Assembly (NCBI GenBank): GCA_035539015.1
Contig: DATLJF010000211.1
Location: forward strand, 15,211 to 79,210
Source of the DNA: Stenotrophomonas_A sp035539015
GTDB lineage: Bacteria > Pseudomonadota > Gammaproteobacteria > Xanthomonadales > Xanthomonadaceae
Length of the DNA stretch: 64,000 nucleotides
Direction of reading: 5' to 3'
The notes under the pieces were generated by a model. It worked only from the letters and a program-made list of their open reading frames with translations. It had not been told where the DNA came from and did not search any database. Shown here in pieces: positions 1-8,474 of this stretch. The translations under genes were made by a program, and so were the position numbers. Position 1 is the stretch's first letter; every line of letters begins with the position of its first letter.

Positions 1-41
1 TTAGCCCATGGGCGACGGTGCGACCGTCGCGGGAGATGCAG

Positions 42-1232
42 ATGGCCACGCTGCTTTCGCTTGTGCTCGCCGCGGCGACAACGGCCGCCCCTCCCGTTCC
101 CGCGCAACCGCCGCCGCAGGTACAGGCCGCGGCCACCTCGTTGCGCAGCGACAGCCTCGCCGACCCGGTGCAACTTGCCAGCACGACCACCGCCGCCGCG
201 CCGTTGCTGCCACCGCCCACCCCGCAACAACTGCTTGCCGTGCCGCCCGAGCTGCGACGCCTGCTGCGCGCGAAGGTACCGCTCCGGGGATCGCAGGACG
301 AGCGCCTGCGCGCGCTGGTGCACCTGATCTTCGATGAAGACGCATTGGCGTTGCGCTACGAGACCGACGCCACCCACACCGTCGCCGAGACCTATGCCCA
401 GGGCAGCGCCAACTGCCTGTCCTTCACCCTGTTCTTCGTTGCGCTTGCGCGCGAGGCCGGCATCAATGCACGCGCCCAGGAGGTCGGCCAGGTACTCAGT
501 TGGTGGCAGGACCAGCGCACCATCTACAACTTCGGCCATGTCAACGCCCAGGTCCGCATCGATGGGCGTACCGGCACCGTCGACCTGGATGCCAGCGTGC
601 TGATGGACCGCCGTGGGCCCAAGGTGATCAGCGACGAACGCCTGTTCGCGCACTACTACAACAACCGTGGCAGCGAGCTGATGGCCGCCAGCCAGAACGC
701 CGCGTCGCGGGTGTACTACGAGCAGGCACTGAAGATGGATGCCACCCTGCCCAACATCTGGAACAACATCGGTGTCCTCGACGCCCGCGAAGGCGACCTG
801 AAAGCGGCCGCTGCCGCCTATGCGCAGGCGCTGCAACTGAACCCGGCGCATGTGGCCACGCTGTCCAACTCGGTCAACCTGTATCGGCGCCTGGGCGACA
901 ACGCCGGCGCCGACGCCATCCTGCGCCAGTTGGAGCAGATCCGCGCGGTCGATCCGTTCTACCAGTTCATGCTGGGCCGCCAGGCAGAGAGCGAGGGTCA
1001 TTACGACCGCGCCATCAGCCATTACCGGCGCGCGGTGGATCTATACCCCAGCGCGCACCAATTCCACTTCGGCCTGGCCCGGGTCTATTTCCTGCTCGGC
1101 AACAGCCGCCTGGCTGAACGGGAAATGCGCCGCGCGCGCGATCTCGGGCCCGAAGACGACCGCAGCCGCTACCAGGCCAAGCTTGAAGGCCTGCGGCGGC
1201 TGGAGCGCGCCGGCGACCTGTCCTCGCGCTGA
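42..1232 (+). CDS. Transglutaminase-like/TPR repeat exported protein
   Basis: Predicted exported protein of 396 residues with a transglutaminase-like core followed by tetratricopeptide repeats. The start at ATG 42 is chosen because GGGAG (31-35) lies six bases upstream; in-frame GTG 18 and ATG 36 are possible but have poorer spacing. The first about 22 residues form a signal peptide ending near PVPA, followed by a Pro/Ala-rich stretch. Residues about 85-190 hold a papain-like triad arrangement: Cys125 in SANCLSF, His166 in NFGHV and Asp181/183 in VDLD. From about residue 205 there are at least four TPR helices pairs (VYYEQALKMD, AYAQALQLNP, HYRRAVDLYP). The domain order is typical of secreted or periplasmic proteins of proteobacteria with unknown substrates; a protein-processing or scaffold role is inference. 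Confidence 0.85.
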   Translation: MATLLSLVLAAATTAAPPVPAQPPPQVQAAATSLRSDSLADPVQLASTTTAAAPLLPPPTPQQLLAVPPELRRLLRAKVPLRGSQDERLRALVHLIFDEDALALRYETDATHTVAETYAQGSANCLSFTLFFVALAREAGINARAQEVGQVLSWWQDQRTIYNFGHVNAQVRIDGRTGTVDLDASVLMDRRGPKVISDERLFAHYYNNRGSELMAASQNAASRVYYEQALKMDATLPNIWNNIGVLDAREGDLKAAAAAYAQALQLNPAHVATLSNSVNLYRRLGDNAGADAILRQLEQIRAVDPFYQFMLGRQAESEGHYDRAISHYRRAVDLYPSAHQFHFGLARVYFLLGNSRLAEREMRRARDLGPEDDRSRYQAKLEGLRRLERAGDLSSR

Positions 1233-1320
1233 GGCGGCGGAAAGCACTTTCCCGCGCTTGCAACGGGCACCCGTGGCGCGAGCTGGGCATCATGGCGCCC
1301 TCCCCCAACGAGCGCCTGCC

Positions 1321-2430
1321 ATGGTTGATTCCCACGCCGCGACCCCTTCGGTCCTGTTCACGCCGACCCAACTGGGCGATATCACGCTGGCCAACCGCCT
1401 GGTGATGGCGCCCCTCACGCGCAACCGCGCGCTTGCCGGGCAAGTCCCCAACCCGTTGGCGATCGAGTACTACGCGCAGCGCGCCAGCGCCGGCCTGATC
1501 GTCGCCGAAGGCACGCAGATCAACGTGCTTGGCCAGGGTTACCTCGACACCCCAGGCATCTACACCGACGCGCAGATTGAAGGCTGGAAGGCGGTCACCG
1601 CGGCCGTGCATGCGCGCGGCGGGCGCATCGTGGTGCAACTGTGGCATGTAGGGCGCATTTCCCACACCAGCCTGTTGCCGCCCGGCCAGGTGCCGGTAGC
1701 GCCCAGCGCGCTTCGCGCCCACGCCAAGACGTTTACCGCGCAAGGTTTCGAGGATGTTTCCGAACCGCGTGCGTTGGGCATCGAAGAGATCCCGGCGCTG
1801 GTCGCCGATTACGTGCGCGCCGCGCGCAACGCGATCGCGGCAGGCTTCGACGGCATCGAGCTGCATGCGGCCAACGGCTATCTGATCGACCAGTTCCTGC
1901 GCGACGGCAGCAACCACCGCGAGGATGCCTACGGTGGCAGCGTCGAGAATCGTAGCCGCTTGTTGGTAGAGGTCACGCAGGCCATTGCCGCCGAGATCGG
2001 TGCCGGCCGTACCGGCGTGCGGCTGTCGCCGGTGACGCCGGTCAACGACGCCCACGACAGCCACCCACAGGCGCTGTTCGAGCATGCGGTCGAGCGCCTG
2101 GATGCCATCGGCGGGCTGGCCTTCATCCACGTCATCGAGGGCGCCACGGGCGGCGCGCGCGACGTGGCGCCGTTCGACTTTGCCGCACTGCGGGCGAAGT
2201 TCCGCGGCCCCTGGATTGCCAACAACGGATACGACAAGGCCATGGCCGAGCACGCGATCACCTCAGGCTATGCCGACGCGGTGGCCTTCGGTCGCGCCTA
2301 CATCGCCAATCCCGACCTGGCCGAACGGCTGCGCCTGGACGCCCCGCTCAACCCGCTCGACGCCGCCACGCTCTACGGCGGTGGAGCGAAGGGCTATACG
2401 GATTATCCGACGCTGGCGCAGGGCGCGTAG
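1321..2430 (+). CDS. Alkene reductase, Old Yellow Enzyme family (NemA-like)
   Basis: FMN-dependent ene-reductase of 369 residues, a normal length for the family, expected to reduce activated C=C bonds or nitro compounds with NAD(P)H in the cytoplasm. Visible family marks are MAPLTRNRA near the N terminus (Thr contacting FMN), the substrate-binding HAANGYLIDQF segment, the following GG-S-ENR-R loop and the FMN phosphate-binding FGRAYIANPDL near the C terminus. The start at ATG 1321 precedes the beta-barrel strand LFTPTQLGDITLANR and gives the usual short N terminus. It lies 88 bases after the TPR gene and is followed by a 20-base perfect palindrome. The natural substrate cannot be told from sequence; NemA-type is the closest subgroup by motif. 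Confidence 0.93.
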   Translation: MVDSHAATPSVLFTPTQLGDITLANRLVMAPLTRNRALAGQVPNPLAIEYYAQRASAGLIVAEGTQINVLGQGYLDTPGIYTDAQIEGWKAVTAAVHARGGRIVVQLWHVGRISHTSLLPPGQVPVAPSALRAHAKTFTAQGFEDVSEPRALGIEEIPALVADYVRAARNAIAAGFDGIELHAANGYLIDQFLRDGSNHREDAYGGSVENRSRLLVEVTQAIAAEIGAGRTGVRLSPVTPVNDAHDSHPQALFEHAVERLDAIGGLAFIHVIEGATGGARDVAPFDFAALRAKFRGPWIANNGYDKAMAEHAITSGYADAVAFGRAYIANPDLAERLRLDAPLNPLDAATLYGGGAKGYTDYPTLAQGA

Positions 2431-2466
2431 CGCTTTCACTGCTGCAGCTTGCCGCGAAGTCGAGCG

Positions 2467-2486
2467 CCTGCACGCGCGCGTGCAGG
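2467..2486. terminator. 20-base perfect palindrome after the alkene reductase gene
   Basis: The two halves cctgcacgcg and cgcgtgcagg are exact reverse complements with no spacer, 36 bases after the reductase stop and 40 bases before the transpeptidase start. It can fold into a GC-rich hairpin, so it may end the upstream transcript, but no T-run follows and a role as a protein-binding dyad is equally possible. Confidence 0.4.
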
Positions 2487-2526
2487 ACGCTTGCTACGAT
2501 CGCCCTACCCCGCGAAGGACCCTCCC

Positions 2527-3588
2527 ATGCCCGCATTCGCCCGGTTCGCTCGTACCCGCGCACTCGTCCTGGCACTCGCCCTGGGCCTGCCGACCACCGT
2601 CCTCGCTGTCCCCACCTGGGGCGCGCGCCAGTCCAGTCCGGCCAGTACGTCGCCAGCGGACCTCAAGCCGGGTGAATGGATCTGGGGCGGCGTGAGCAAG
2701 GGCTGGGGGCCGATGGCGGTAATCGTCAGCCTGACCGAGCAGCGCGCCTATGCGTATCGCAACGGCATCCTGATCGGCGTGACCACCATCTCCAGCGGCA
2801 AGGCCGGCTACGAGACGCCCACTGGCGTGTTCACCATCCTGCAGAAGGACAAGGATCACCGCTCCAATATCTACAACAGTGCGCCGATGCCCTACCAGCA
2901 GCGGCTGACCTGGGGCGGGGTCGCGCTGCATGCCGGCGGCCTGCCGGGCTATCCCGAGTCACATGGCTGCGTGCACCTGCCCACGGAATTTGCGCGGCTG
3001 CTGTTCGAGAACTCGAACATGGGCATGGTGGTGGTGGTCGCCCAGGCGGGGGTCGATAGCGAGGACGTGGTGCATCCACGCGCGGTCAGCCCGATCGATC
3101 CGCTCACCGGCGCCGAACGACCGCTGCTGCCGTTGGGCGACGGCCAGGCCTATACCTGGCAGCCGTTGTCCTCGCCCAGCGGGCCGGTGTCGATGGTGAT
3201 GAGTACGGCCGACCAGCAACTGTTGGTATTCCGCAATGGCGTGGAGATCGGCCGGGCGCGCATCGCCCTGCGTGATGCGCAATCGCCGGTGGGCACCCAG
3301 GCCTTCATCGTCGGCCAGGGTTTCCTGCCGGGCGAACTGCCGGGCTTGCCGGGCCAGCGCATGCCGAACTGGATGCGTATCGGTATTCCTGGCGAGGCCG
3401 ACGCGGGCCGGGCGCTGGAAGCGGACACGGTCGGCCGGCTGCAGGTGCCCGCCGGCTTCCTGGCCAATGTGCTGCCGTTGCTGACGCCCGGCGTGGTGCT
3501 GGTCGCCACGGACCAGCCGATCCTGCCCGAGACCACCAATGCCCCGGTGCAGGTGCTCGATTCCGACCCGCCCGAGACGCCGCGCTGA
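2527..3588 (+). CDS. L,D-transpeptidase (YkuD domain), exported
   Basis: Periplasmic L,D-transpeptidase of 353 residues that would crosslink or attach proteins to peptidoglycan through diaminopimelate. The start at ATG 2527 has GAAGGA (2514-2519) seven bases upstream. A signal peptide covers about residues 1-27 (hydrophobic LVLALALGL, cleavage near VLA). The YkuD domain spans about 55-180 and ends with the catalytic S-H-G-C motif, Cys148 in SHGCVHLP. A second segment (about 220-330) resembles the strand pattern of the first domain (VSMVMSTADQQLLVFRNG) but has no HGC motif, so it looks like a degenerate duplication. It converges on the PhnA gene with a gap of only four bases. Confidence 0.93.
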   Translation: MPAFARFARTRALVLALALGLPTTVLAVPTWGARQSSPASTSPADLKPGEWIWGGVSKGWGPMAVIVSLTEQRAYAYRNGILIGVTTISSGKAGYETPTGVFTILQKDKDHRSNIYNSAPMPYQQRLTWGGVALHAGGLPGYPESHGCVHLPTEFARLLFENSNMGMVVVVAQAGVDSEDVVHPRAVSPIDPLTGAERPLLPLGDGQAYTWQPLSSPSGPVSMVMSTADQQLLVFRNGVEIGRARIALRDAQSPVGTQAFIVGQGFLPGELPGLPGQRMPNWMRIGIPGEADAGRALEADTVGRLQVPAGFLANVLPLLTPGVVLVATDQPILPETTNAPVQVLDSDPPETPR

Positions 3589-3592
3589 GCGC

Positions 3593-3928
3593 TCAGGCCT
3601 TGCGCAGGTACATCGTCTTCAACACCAGGCCCTTGATCTTGTCCGAGTGGCCTTCGATGTGTTCCGGGTCGTCTTCGACCAGGCGGATGTTGCGGATCAC
3701 CGTACCCTGCTTGAGCGGGATCGAGGAACCCTTGACCTTGAGATCCTTGATGACGGTGACGGTGTCGCCTGCCGCCAGCACATTGCCGTTGCAATCGCGC
3801 ACGACTGCACCGGCCGCCGCCGGCTCGCCAGCGCCCCATTCGTGGCCGCAGTCGGCGCAGACGAACAGGCTGCCGTCGGCATAGGTATTTTCAAGCGTGC
3901 ATTGCGGGCAGGCGGGAACGGCGGACAT
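3593..3928 (-). CDS. PhnA/YjdM family zinc-ribbon protein
   Basis: Small cytoplasmic protein of 111 residues matching the PhnA (YjdM) family. The N terminus has a zinc ribbon with Cys7/Cys10 (CPQC) and Cys24/Cys27 (CADC), followed by the SH3-like PhnA C-terminal domain (VRDCNGNVLAAGDTV, KDLKVKGSS). In spite of the old name the family is not a phosphonoacetate hydrolase and its role is not known. It is divergent from the CDF transporter gene with a 113-base spacer, so the two may share a control region. Confidence 0.93.
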   Translation of the reverse strand: MSAVPACPQCTLENTYADGSLFVCADCGHEWGAGEPAAAGAVVRDCNGNVLAAGDTVTVIKDLKVKGSSIPLKQGTVIRNIRLVEDDPEHIEGHSDKIKGLVLKTMYLRKA

Positions 3929-4041
3929 GGCACATCACTACTGGACAGAGAGGGCCATTGTACGGCGGTGCCGGGCCTACACATGCGCGGCACGGGCGCT
4001 TGCGCAAGATCGGCACCTCAGGTCGCTGCAGGAGTCATGTG

Positions 4042-5001
4042 GTGAGTGCCTCGCAAGGTTCGCGCTTTGTCGTGTATGTCGCTCTGGCCGGCAATCTCGC
4101 CATCGCCACGGCCAAGTTCATCGCGGCCGCGGTATCCGGCAGTTCGGCCATGCTCAGCGAAGGCGTGCATTCGCTGGTCGATACGGTCAACGAGGTGTTG
4201 TTGCTGTACGGCCTGCGCCGCGCCGAACGGGCACCGACACCCACCCACCCCTTCGGCTACGGACGCGAGCTGTATTTCTGGAGCTTCATCGTCGCCCTGC
4301 TGGTGTTCGCCATGGGCGCGGGCATTTCGCTGTACGAAGGCATCGTGCACCTGCGCCACCCACAACCGGCCGAAAGCCATGCACTGGCCTACGCGGTACT
4401 GGCGGTGTCCTTCGCCTTCGAAGGCACCTCGTGGTGGATCGCATTGCGCGAGTTCCGTCGGCGCAAGGGCAAGCTGGGCTATTTCGCCGCGTTTCGGCAG
4501 AGCAAGGATCCGAGCACTTTCACCGTGCTGCTGGAAGACACCGCGGCCCTGCTCGGCCTGCTGATCGCCTTCGCCGGCCTGCTGGCGGCGCAGCTGCTGG
4601 ACATGCCCGAACTGGATGGGGTCGCGTCGATCGGCATTGCCGCGGTGCTGGCGGTGACGGCCTTCCTGCTCGCGCGCGAGACCAAGGGCCTGCTGATCGG
4701 CGAGCCGGCGCACCCGCGCATGGCCGAGTCGCTCCTGGCCATCGCCGGGCAGGATGCGGATGTGCGCGCGGCCAACGGCGTACTGACCATGCAGATGGGA
4801 CCCAACCAGGTGGTCGCCGCACTCAGCGCCGAGTTCGAGGACAGCCGCACCACCCCGCAGATTGAAGCGTGCATCGGCCGCATCGAGCAGGCCGCGCGCC
4901 AGCAACATCCCGAGTTGGTCGCGCTCTTCGTCAAGCCGCAGACACCGGAGGTATGGCATGCGCGGCGCCAGGCGCGCGAGCAGGCAGCGCGCGAGGACTG
5001 A
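4042..5001 (+). CDS. Cation diffusion facilitator family transporter
   Basis: Inner-membrane divalent metal/proton antiporter of 319 residues. The GTG start at 4042 is chosen because AGGAG (4030-4034) is seven bases upstream and because the first transmembrane segment starts soon after. Six membrane helices can be followed; SEGVHSLVD in helix 2 holds a His-x3-Asp metal site of the CDF fold, and LLEDTAALLG in helix 5 has the Glu-Asp pair. A cytosolic C-terminal domain ends the protein without a His-rich loop. The specificity (Zn, Fe or Mn) cannot be read directly. It is unlike the second CDF gene in the window (49965-50921), which has His-rich tails. Confidence 0.9.
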   Translation: MSASQGSRFVVYVALAGNLAIATAKFIAAAVSGSSAMLSEGVHSLVDTVNEVLLLYGLRRAERAPTPTHPFGYGRELYFWSFIVALLVFAMGAGISLYEGIVHLRHPQPAESHALAYAVLAVSFAFEGTSWWIALREFRRRKGKLGYFAAFRQSKDPSTFTVLLEDTAALLGLLIAFAGLLAAQLLDMPELDGVASIGIAAVLAVTAFLLARETKGLLIGEPAHPRMAESLLAIAGQDADVRAANGVLTMQMGPNQVVAALSAEFEDSRTTPQIEACIGRIEQAARQQHPELVALFVKPQTPEVWHARRQAREQAARED

Positions 5002-5078
5002 CGCGGTGATGCACGCCGTCGCGGCGGCATCCCGTAGAATGCGCGGCCCGCGGCGCGGCCGTGTCACTCTCTGAACCC

Positions 5079-6431
5079 ATGCGCCTGGGCATCGATTTCG
5101 GCACCAGCAATTCCGCCGCCGCGGCAGTCATCGACGGCCAGGTCGCGCCCGTGCGTTTTGGCCAGGCCCTGCAGTTCCGCACCACGGTGTACTTCCCCGA
5201 AATCATGCGCGACCCCAATGACTTCGCGCTGACAGCGGCCATGGAGCACGAGGTCGAGCGGCTGATCGACGCAGGTCGCCGCGATGCCGCTGCCGCCGGC
5301 CGCCACCGCGACGAGGCCGGGTTGCGCCGCGATGCGGTCCGGGTGGTACGCCGGCAGTGGATGGAAGAGGCGGTGCGGGAACCCGCCAGCTCCGCCGCCC
5401 TGCTGCAGAACGCGGTGTATGGCGAAGAGGCGCTGGAAGCCTATTTCCTGGAAAACGAGGGCAACCTGGTGCAGAGCCCGAAGTCGATGCTCGGCTACAG
5501 CCTGCACCCGCGCGCGCGCCAGACCATCACCGGTATCGCCGGCCACATCCTCGAACATATCCGCCTCACCGCTTCGCGCCAGTTCGACCACAACATTCGC
5601 CGCGCCTTGATTGGCCGGCCGGTGCGCTTCCGCAGTTCGATCGGCGAGGCCGGCAGCGCGCAGGCGCTGGAGATCCTGGAGGCAGCCGCGCGCTACGCAG
5701 GCTTCGACGAGATCGAGTTCCTGGAAGAACCCGCGGCCGCGGCCATGCACCATCACGCCGGCAGCGCCGAGCGCCACGAAGCGGTGATCGTGGATATCGG
5801 CGGCGGCACCACCGATATCGCCTATGCCAGCGTCGGCGGCACGGCCCCGCCGCAGGTACACCGCGCCTGGGGCGTGGCACGCGGCGGCACCGACATCGAC
5901 CTGGCGCTCAGCCTGGCCGGTTTCATGCCGCTGTTTGGCCGCGGCAGCACCCGGGTGCCGGCGCACCACTACGTCGAGGCGGCCATGGTGCAAGACCTGC
6001 CGCGCCAGCGCGACTTCCGCCAGCATCGCTATGAAGGCGTGCCGGCTCCGTACGAAGACCGCCTGCGCGCCTTGCAGGAAGCCGGCAACACGGCGCGGCT
6101 GTATCGCGCGGTGGAGCGCAGCAAGATCGCGCTGAGCGAGGCCGGCAGCCATGCCGAGTCGCTGGATTTCATCGAAGCCGCGCTGGCCACCGAGACCAGC
6201 GCCAGCGCATTGGTGGGCGCTGCCGGCAGCTACCTGGACGAATTGGAGACGCTGCTGCGACAAGTGGTGGTCGACATCGGCCAGGTGCCCGGCGTGGTGT
6301 TCCTCACCGGCGGGATGTCGCGTGCCGGGTATGTGCGCGACCGGGTGATGGCGTGCTTCCCGGGCGCCCGCCTGGTCCAGGGGGATCCGTCGTTCGGCGT
6401 GGTCCAGGGCCTGGCGCTCGCCGCGGCCTGA
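5079..6431 (+). CDS. yegD: Hsp70-family chaperone-like ATPase (YegD-like)
   Basis: Hsp70/actin-fold ATPase of 450 residues, the length of E. coli YegD. The phosphate-1 loop LGIDFGTSNS is at the N terminus, the adenosine/phosphate-2 loop VIVDIGGGTTDIA is central, and FLTGGMSRA is the adenosine motif near the C terminus. There is no substrate-binding domain or EEVD tail, so it is an ATPase-domain-only member. ATG 5079 is preferred because it sits directly before the first strand; an in-frame GTG at 5061 would add six residues. Clients and partners are unknown for this family. Confidence 0.9.
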   Translation: MRLGIDFGTSNSAAAAVIDGQVAPVRFGQALQFRTTVYFPEIMRDPNDFALTAAMEHEVERLIDAGRRDAAAAGRHRDEAGLRRDAVRVVRRQWMEEAVREPASSAALLQNAVYGEEALEAYFLENEGNLVQSPKSMLGYSLHPRARQTITGIAGHILEHIRLTASRQFDHNIRRALIGRPVRFRSSIGEAGSAQALEILEAAARYAGFDEIEFLEEPAAAAMHHHAGSAERHEAVIVDIGGGTTDIAYASVGGTAPPQVHRAWGVARGGTDIDLALSLAGFMPLFGRGSTRVPAHHYVEAAMVQDLPRQRDFRQHRYEGVPAPYEDRLRALQEAGNTARLYRAVERSKIALSEAGSHAESLDFIEAALATETSASALVGAAGSYLDELETLLRQVVVDIGQVPGVVFLTGGMSRAGYVRDRVMACFPGARLVQGDPSFGVVQGLALAAA

Positions 6432-6517
6432 CCGCGCAACACTGTGTCCGGCCGGCGCTGGCGGCGGCGACAGCGCGCGCGGCTATGCTGCCGGCTCACT
6501 GATCAACGGACCTGCCC

Positions 6518-7036
6518 ATGTCGCTCTCCCTCCACCAGGCCTCCGTGCCCGTACTCGTGCACGGCCTGCGCCAACTCTCGCACCTGCTCGGCCAGGGCCA
6601 GGCCCACGCCGCCGCCCAATCGCTCGACCCGGCCACCCTGATCGGCGCGCGCCTGGCGCCGGACATGCTGCCACTGTCGGCGCAGGTGCAACGCGCCAGC
6701 GACACCGCCAAGCTCAGCGTGCAGCGGCTCTCGGACGTGGCCGCACCGAAGATGGAAGACAACGAGGCCAGCTTCGAGCAGTTGCAGGCCCGTGTGGCGG
6801 CGACGATCGACTATCTGCTGGCGGTGCCGGCTTCGGCGTTCGAGACCGATCGCGAGATCACGCTGAAGTTCGGACCGCTGCAGGCGCGCTTTGACAGCGC
6901 GCGCTACCTCACCGAATTCGCCCTGCCCAACTTCTTCTTCCACATCAGCACGGCCTACGCGATTTTGCGCAACCAGGGCGTGTCCATCGGCAAGCTCGAT
7001 TACCTGGGCCGTATTGGCGAAGTCAGCGCAACCTGA
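6518..7036 (+). CDS. DUF1993 family protein
   Basis: Cytoplasmic all-helical protein of 172 residues matching DUF1993. The long N-terminal helix (HQASVPVLVHGLRQLSHLL), the LAPDMLPL turn and the C-terminal FFFHISTAYAILRNQGV block are the recognisable parts. The domain is related to the DinB-like four-helix fold but no metal-binding histidine triad is clear. Function unknown. It is followed by a 308-base region rich in hairpins. Confidence 0.85.
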   Translation: MSLSLHQASVPVLVHGLRQLSHLLGQGQAHAAAQSLDPATLIGARLAPDMLPLSAQVQRASDTAKLSVQRLSDVAAPKMEDNEASFEQLQARVAATIDYLLAVPASAFETDREITLKFGPLQARFDSARYLTEFALPNFFFHISTAYAILRNQGVSIGKLDYLGRIGEVSAT

Positions 7037-7344
7037 GGCGGCCAGTCTTGAAAATGCCCGAAAATCGCCACAGCGCCGGCGAAGATGCCGGTAGATAGGC
7101 GATTTTCGGCGCGCTTGGCCTCACATTAACGCCCGTTAACAAAGCTCTACGCCAGCGGGCGTAGGCTGCACGCCTGCGGCGCTTCCTGGCGCCGCCCGAC
7201 GCTTCGGCGTCTTTCGCGTGATCCCGCCTCGCATTCCTGCCGGCTCCAGCTGGCCGGCCGGCTTCACCCCGAGGCAGCCTCCACGCACCGTCGCCGGCCC
7301 GGTTTACCGCCGGCTTCCCTGCCCCACATCAGGAGAGCTGTTCC
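7037..7344 (+). ncRNA. Hairpin-rich intergenic region: candidate structured leader or small RNA
   Basis: This 308-base gap has no credible ORF but contains a series of inverted repeats. A nested stem has outer arms of 12 bases (7058-7069 with 7098-7109) around an inner ccggc/gccgg pair (7076-7080, 7087-7091). A short dyad ttaacg-cc-cgttaa covers about 7126-7139. Three consecutive stems follow: 7147-7153/7158-7164, 7176-7182/7189-7195 and gacgc-ttcg-gcgtc at 7198-7211, the last ending in TTT like a weak terminator. More GC-rich sequence leads to the next gene. The order suggests a terminator of the DUF1993 gene, then a promoter region, then a structured transcript. Whether it is a leader or an independent RNA is inference. 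Confidence 0.4.
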
Positions 7345-7530
7345 ATGGCACGTCCCAGCAAGCAGAAGATCCAGCCCACCGTTTCACGCGCCGATGGCAA
7401 GTCGCAGCCGCTCAACCGCGAGCGCATCGCCGCCGACCTGGCCGCGTTCCGCAAGTCCGGCGGCCGGATCGAGGTGTTGCCCACCTTCTTCCGTCCTGGC
7501 CGGCCGGCCAATGATCACGACGGCGATTGA
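7345..7530 (+). CDS. Small basic conserved hypothetical protein (61 aa)
   Basis: Short gene of 61 residues with a strong ribosome binding site, AGGAGA at 7331-7336, eight bases before ATG. The product is hydrophilic, with a basic N terminus (MARPSKQK) and a motif AADLAAFRKSGGRIEVLPT, the kind of helix-turn-strand seen in small Xanthomonad proteins of unknown function. No signal peptide or membrane segment. It sits behind a long structured leader, which hints at RNA-level regulation, and converges on the DUF4097 gene 32 bases away. Confidence 0.7.
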   Translation: MARPSKQKIQPTVSRADGKSQPLNRERIAADLAAFRKSGGRIEVLPTFFRPGRPANDHDGD

Positions 7531-7562
7531 ACCCGGCCGTTTGACGATTTTCGCGGCGGCGC

Positions 7563-8456
7563 TCAGCCGCCGCGCCGCACCCGCACCGTGCCGGAGTGCG
7601 AGTCGATATCGACATCGCCATTGCCATTGCCCAACTGGGTCTCCAGGCTGCGGCCAGGGCCATAGTCCGGCTTTTCCACCGTACCGGCATCGCTGTCGAT
7701 ATCACCACTGAAGGTTTCCACGCGCAGGCGCGCTGAAATTTCCTTGGGCAGGCGCAGACCGATACTGCCGCTCACACTCTGCAGTTCAACGCTGCCGCCC
7801 GGCGCCAGGCCGCCCACTCCAATGTCCATGCTGCCCGACACCGTCTCCCCGCGCAGACGCGAGAGCGGGCCTGCGTCAAGGTTGATACTGCCCGATACGG
7901 TTTCCACCGCGATATCGCCGCCCACTCCACCGCCGGCGCGGATACGGCCGCTGACGGTGTTGGCCCGCAGCCGCTGCGTGGCCAGTTGCGATTGCAGCGA
8001 GCCGCTGACGGTGGACAACGCCGATTCGCGCGCCTTGCCTTGCGCCTGCAGTTGGCCCGATACGGTTTGCGCTTGCAGCCGCGCCAGGTCGAGGTCGGCC
8101 ATGTCCAGGTTGGCGCTGACGGTTTGCGCCGACAACTCGGCACCGCGCGGCACTTTTAGCTCCAGGCGCGCGCCGTTCGAACGGTGGCTGTTCTGCGGAT
8201 AGACCACCCGCAATTGCACGCGATTGGTGCTGCTCTGCACGTCCAGCCGCTGGCCTTCACCGAGCTGCCCGGTGAGCACGACCTCGTTGCGATCCCAGCC
8301 ACGGACGTGGACTTCACCGGCGACATTGTCCAGCTCCACCCGACCACCGGCAGCGAGGGTGTGGCGCTCGTTGACGCTGTCTTGCGCCAAGGCGGGCGTG
8401 GCTGCGGCCAGCAGGAGAGCGGCAAACAGCAAAGTAGTGGCCGGCGAGGGTTTCAT
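7563..8456 (-). CDS. Secreted DUF4097-type beta-helix repeat protein
   Basis: Exported protein of about 297 residues. ATG 8456 is preferred because GGAG sits six bases upstream (inside the alternative ATG 8468 start); ATG 8459 is also possible. A signal peptide (LLFAALLLAAATPALAQ) is followed by about nine short repeats of 17-22 residues, most with the motif TVSG or a variant (QTVSAN, QTVSGQ, STVSGS, NTVSGR, ETVSGS twice, QSVSGS, ETFSGD, SHSGTV). This ladder is typical of DUF4097/DUF4098 beta-helix domains. It is the last gene of an operon with an ECF sigma factor and a probable anti-sigma factor, so it is either a target or a sensor of that system. Function otherwise unknown. Confidence 0.85.
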   Translation of the reverse strand: MKPSPATTLLFAALLLAAATPALAQDSVNERHTLAAGGRVELDNVAGEVHVRGWDRNEVVLTGQLGEGQRLDVQSSTNRVQLRVVYPQNSHRSNGARLELKVPRGAELSAQTVSANLDMADLDLARLQAQTVSGQLQAQGKARESALSTVSGSLQSQLATQRLRANTVSGRIRAGGGVGGDIAVETVSGSINLDAGPLSRLRGETVSGSMDIGVGGLAPGGSVELQSVSGSIGLRLPKEISARLRVETFSGDIDSDAGTVEKPDYGPGRSLETQLGNGNGDVDIDSHSGTVRVRRGG

Positions 8457-8474
8457 CATGTGCTCCATTGGCTA

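Noticed and set aside
5061..5078. GTG start for the YegD-like gene
   Set aside because: Adds six residues with no ribosome binding site; ATG 5079 gives the length of YegD.
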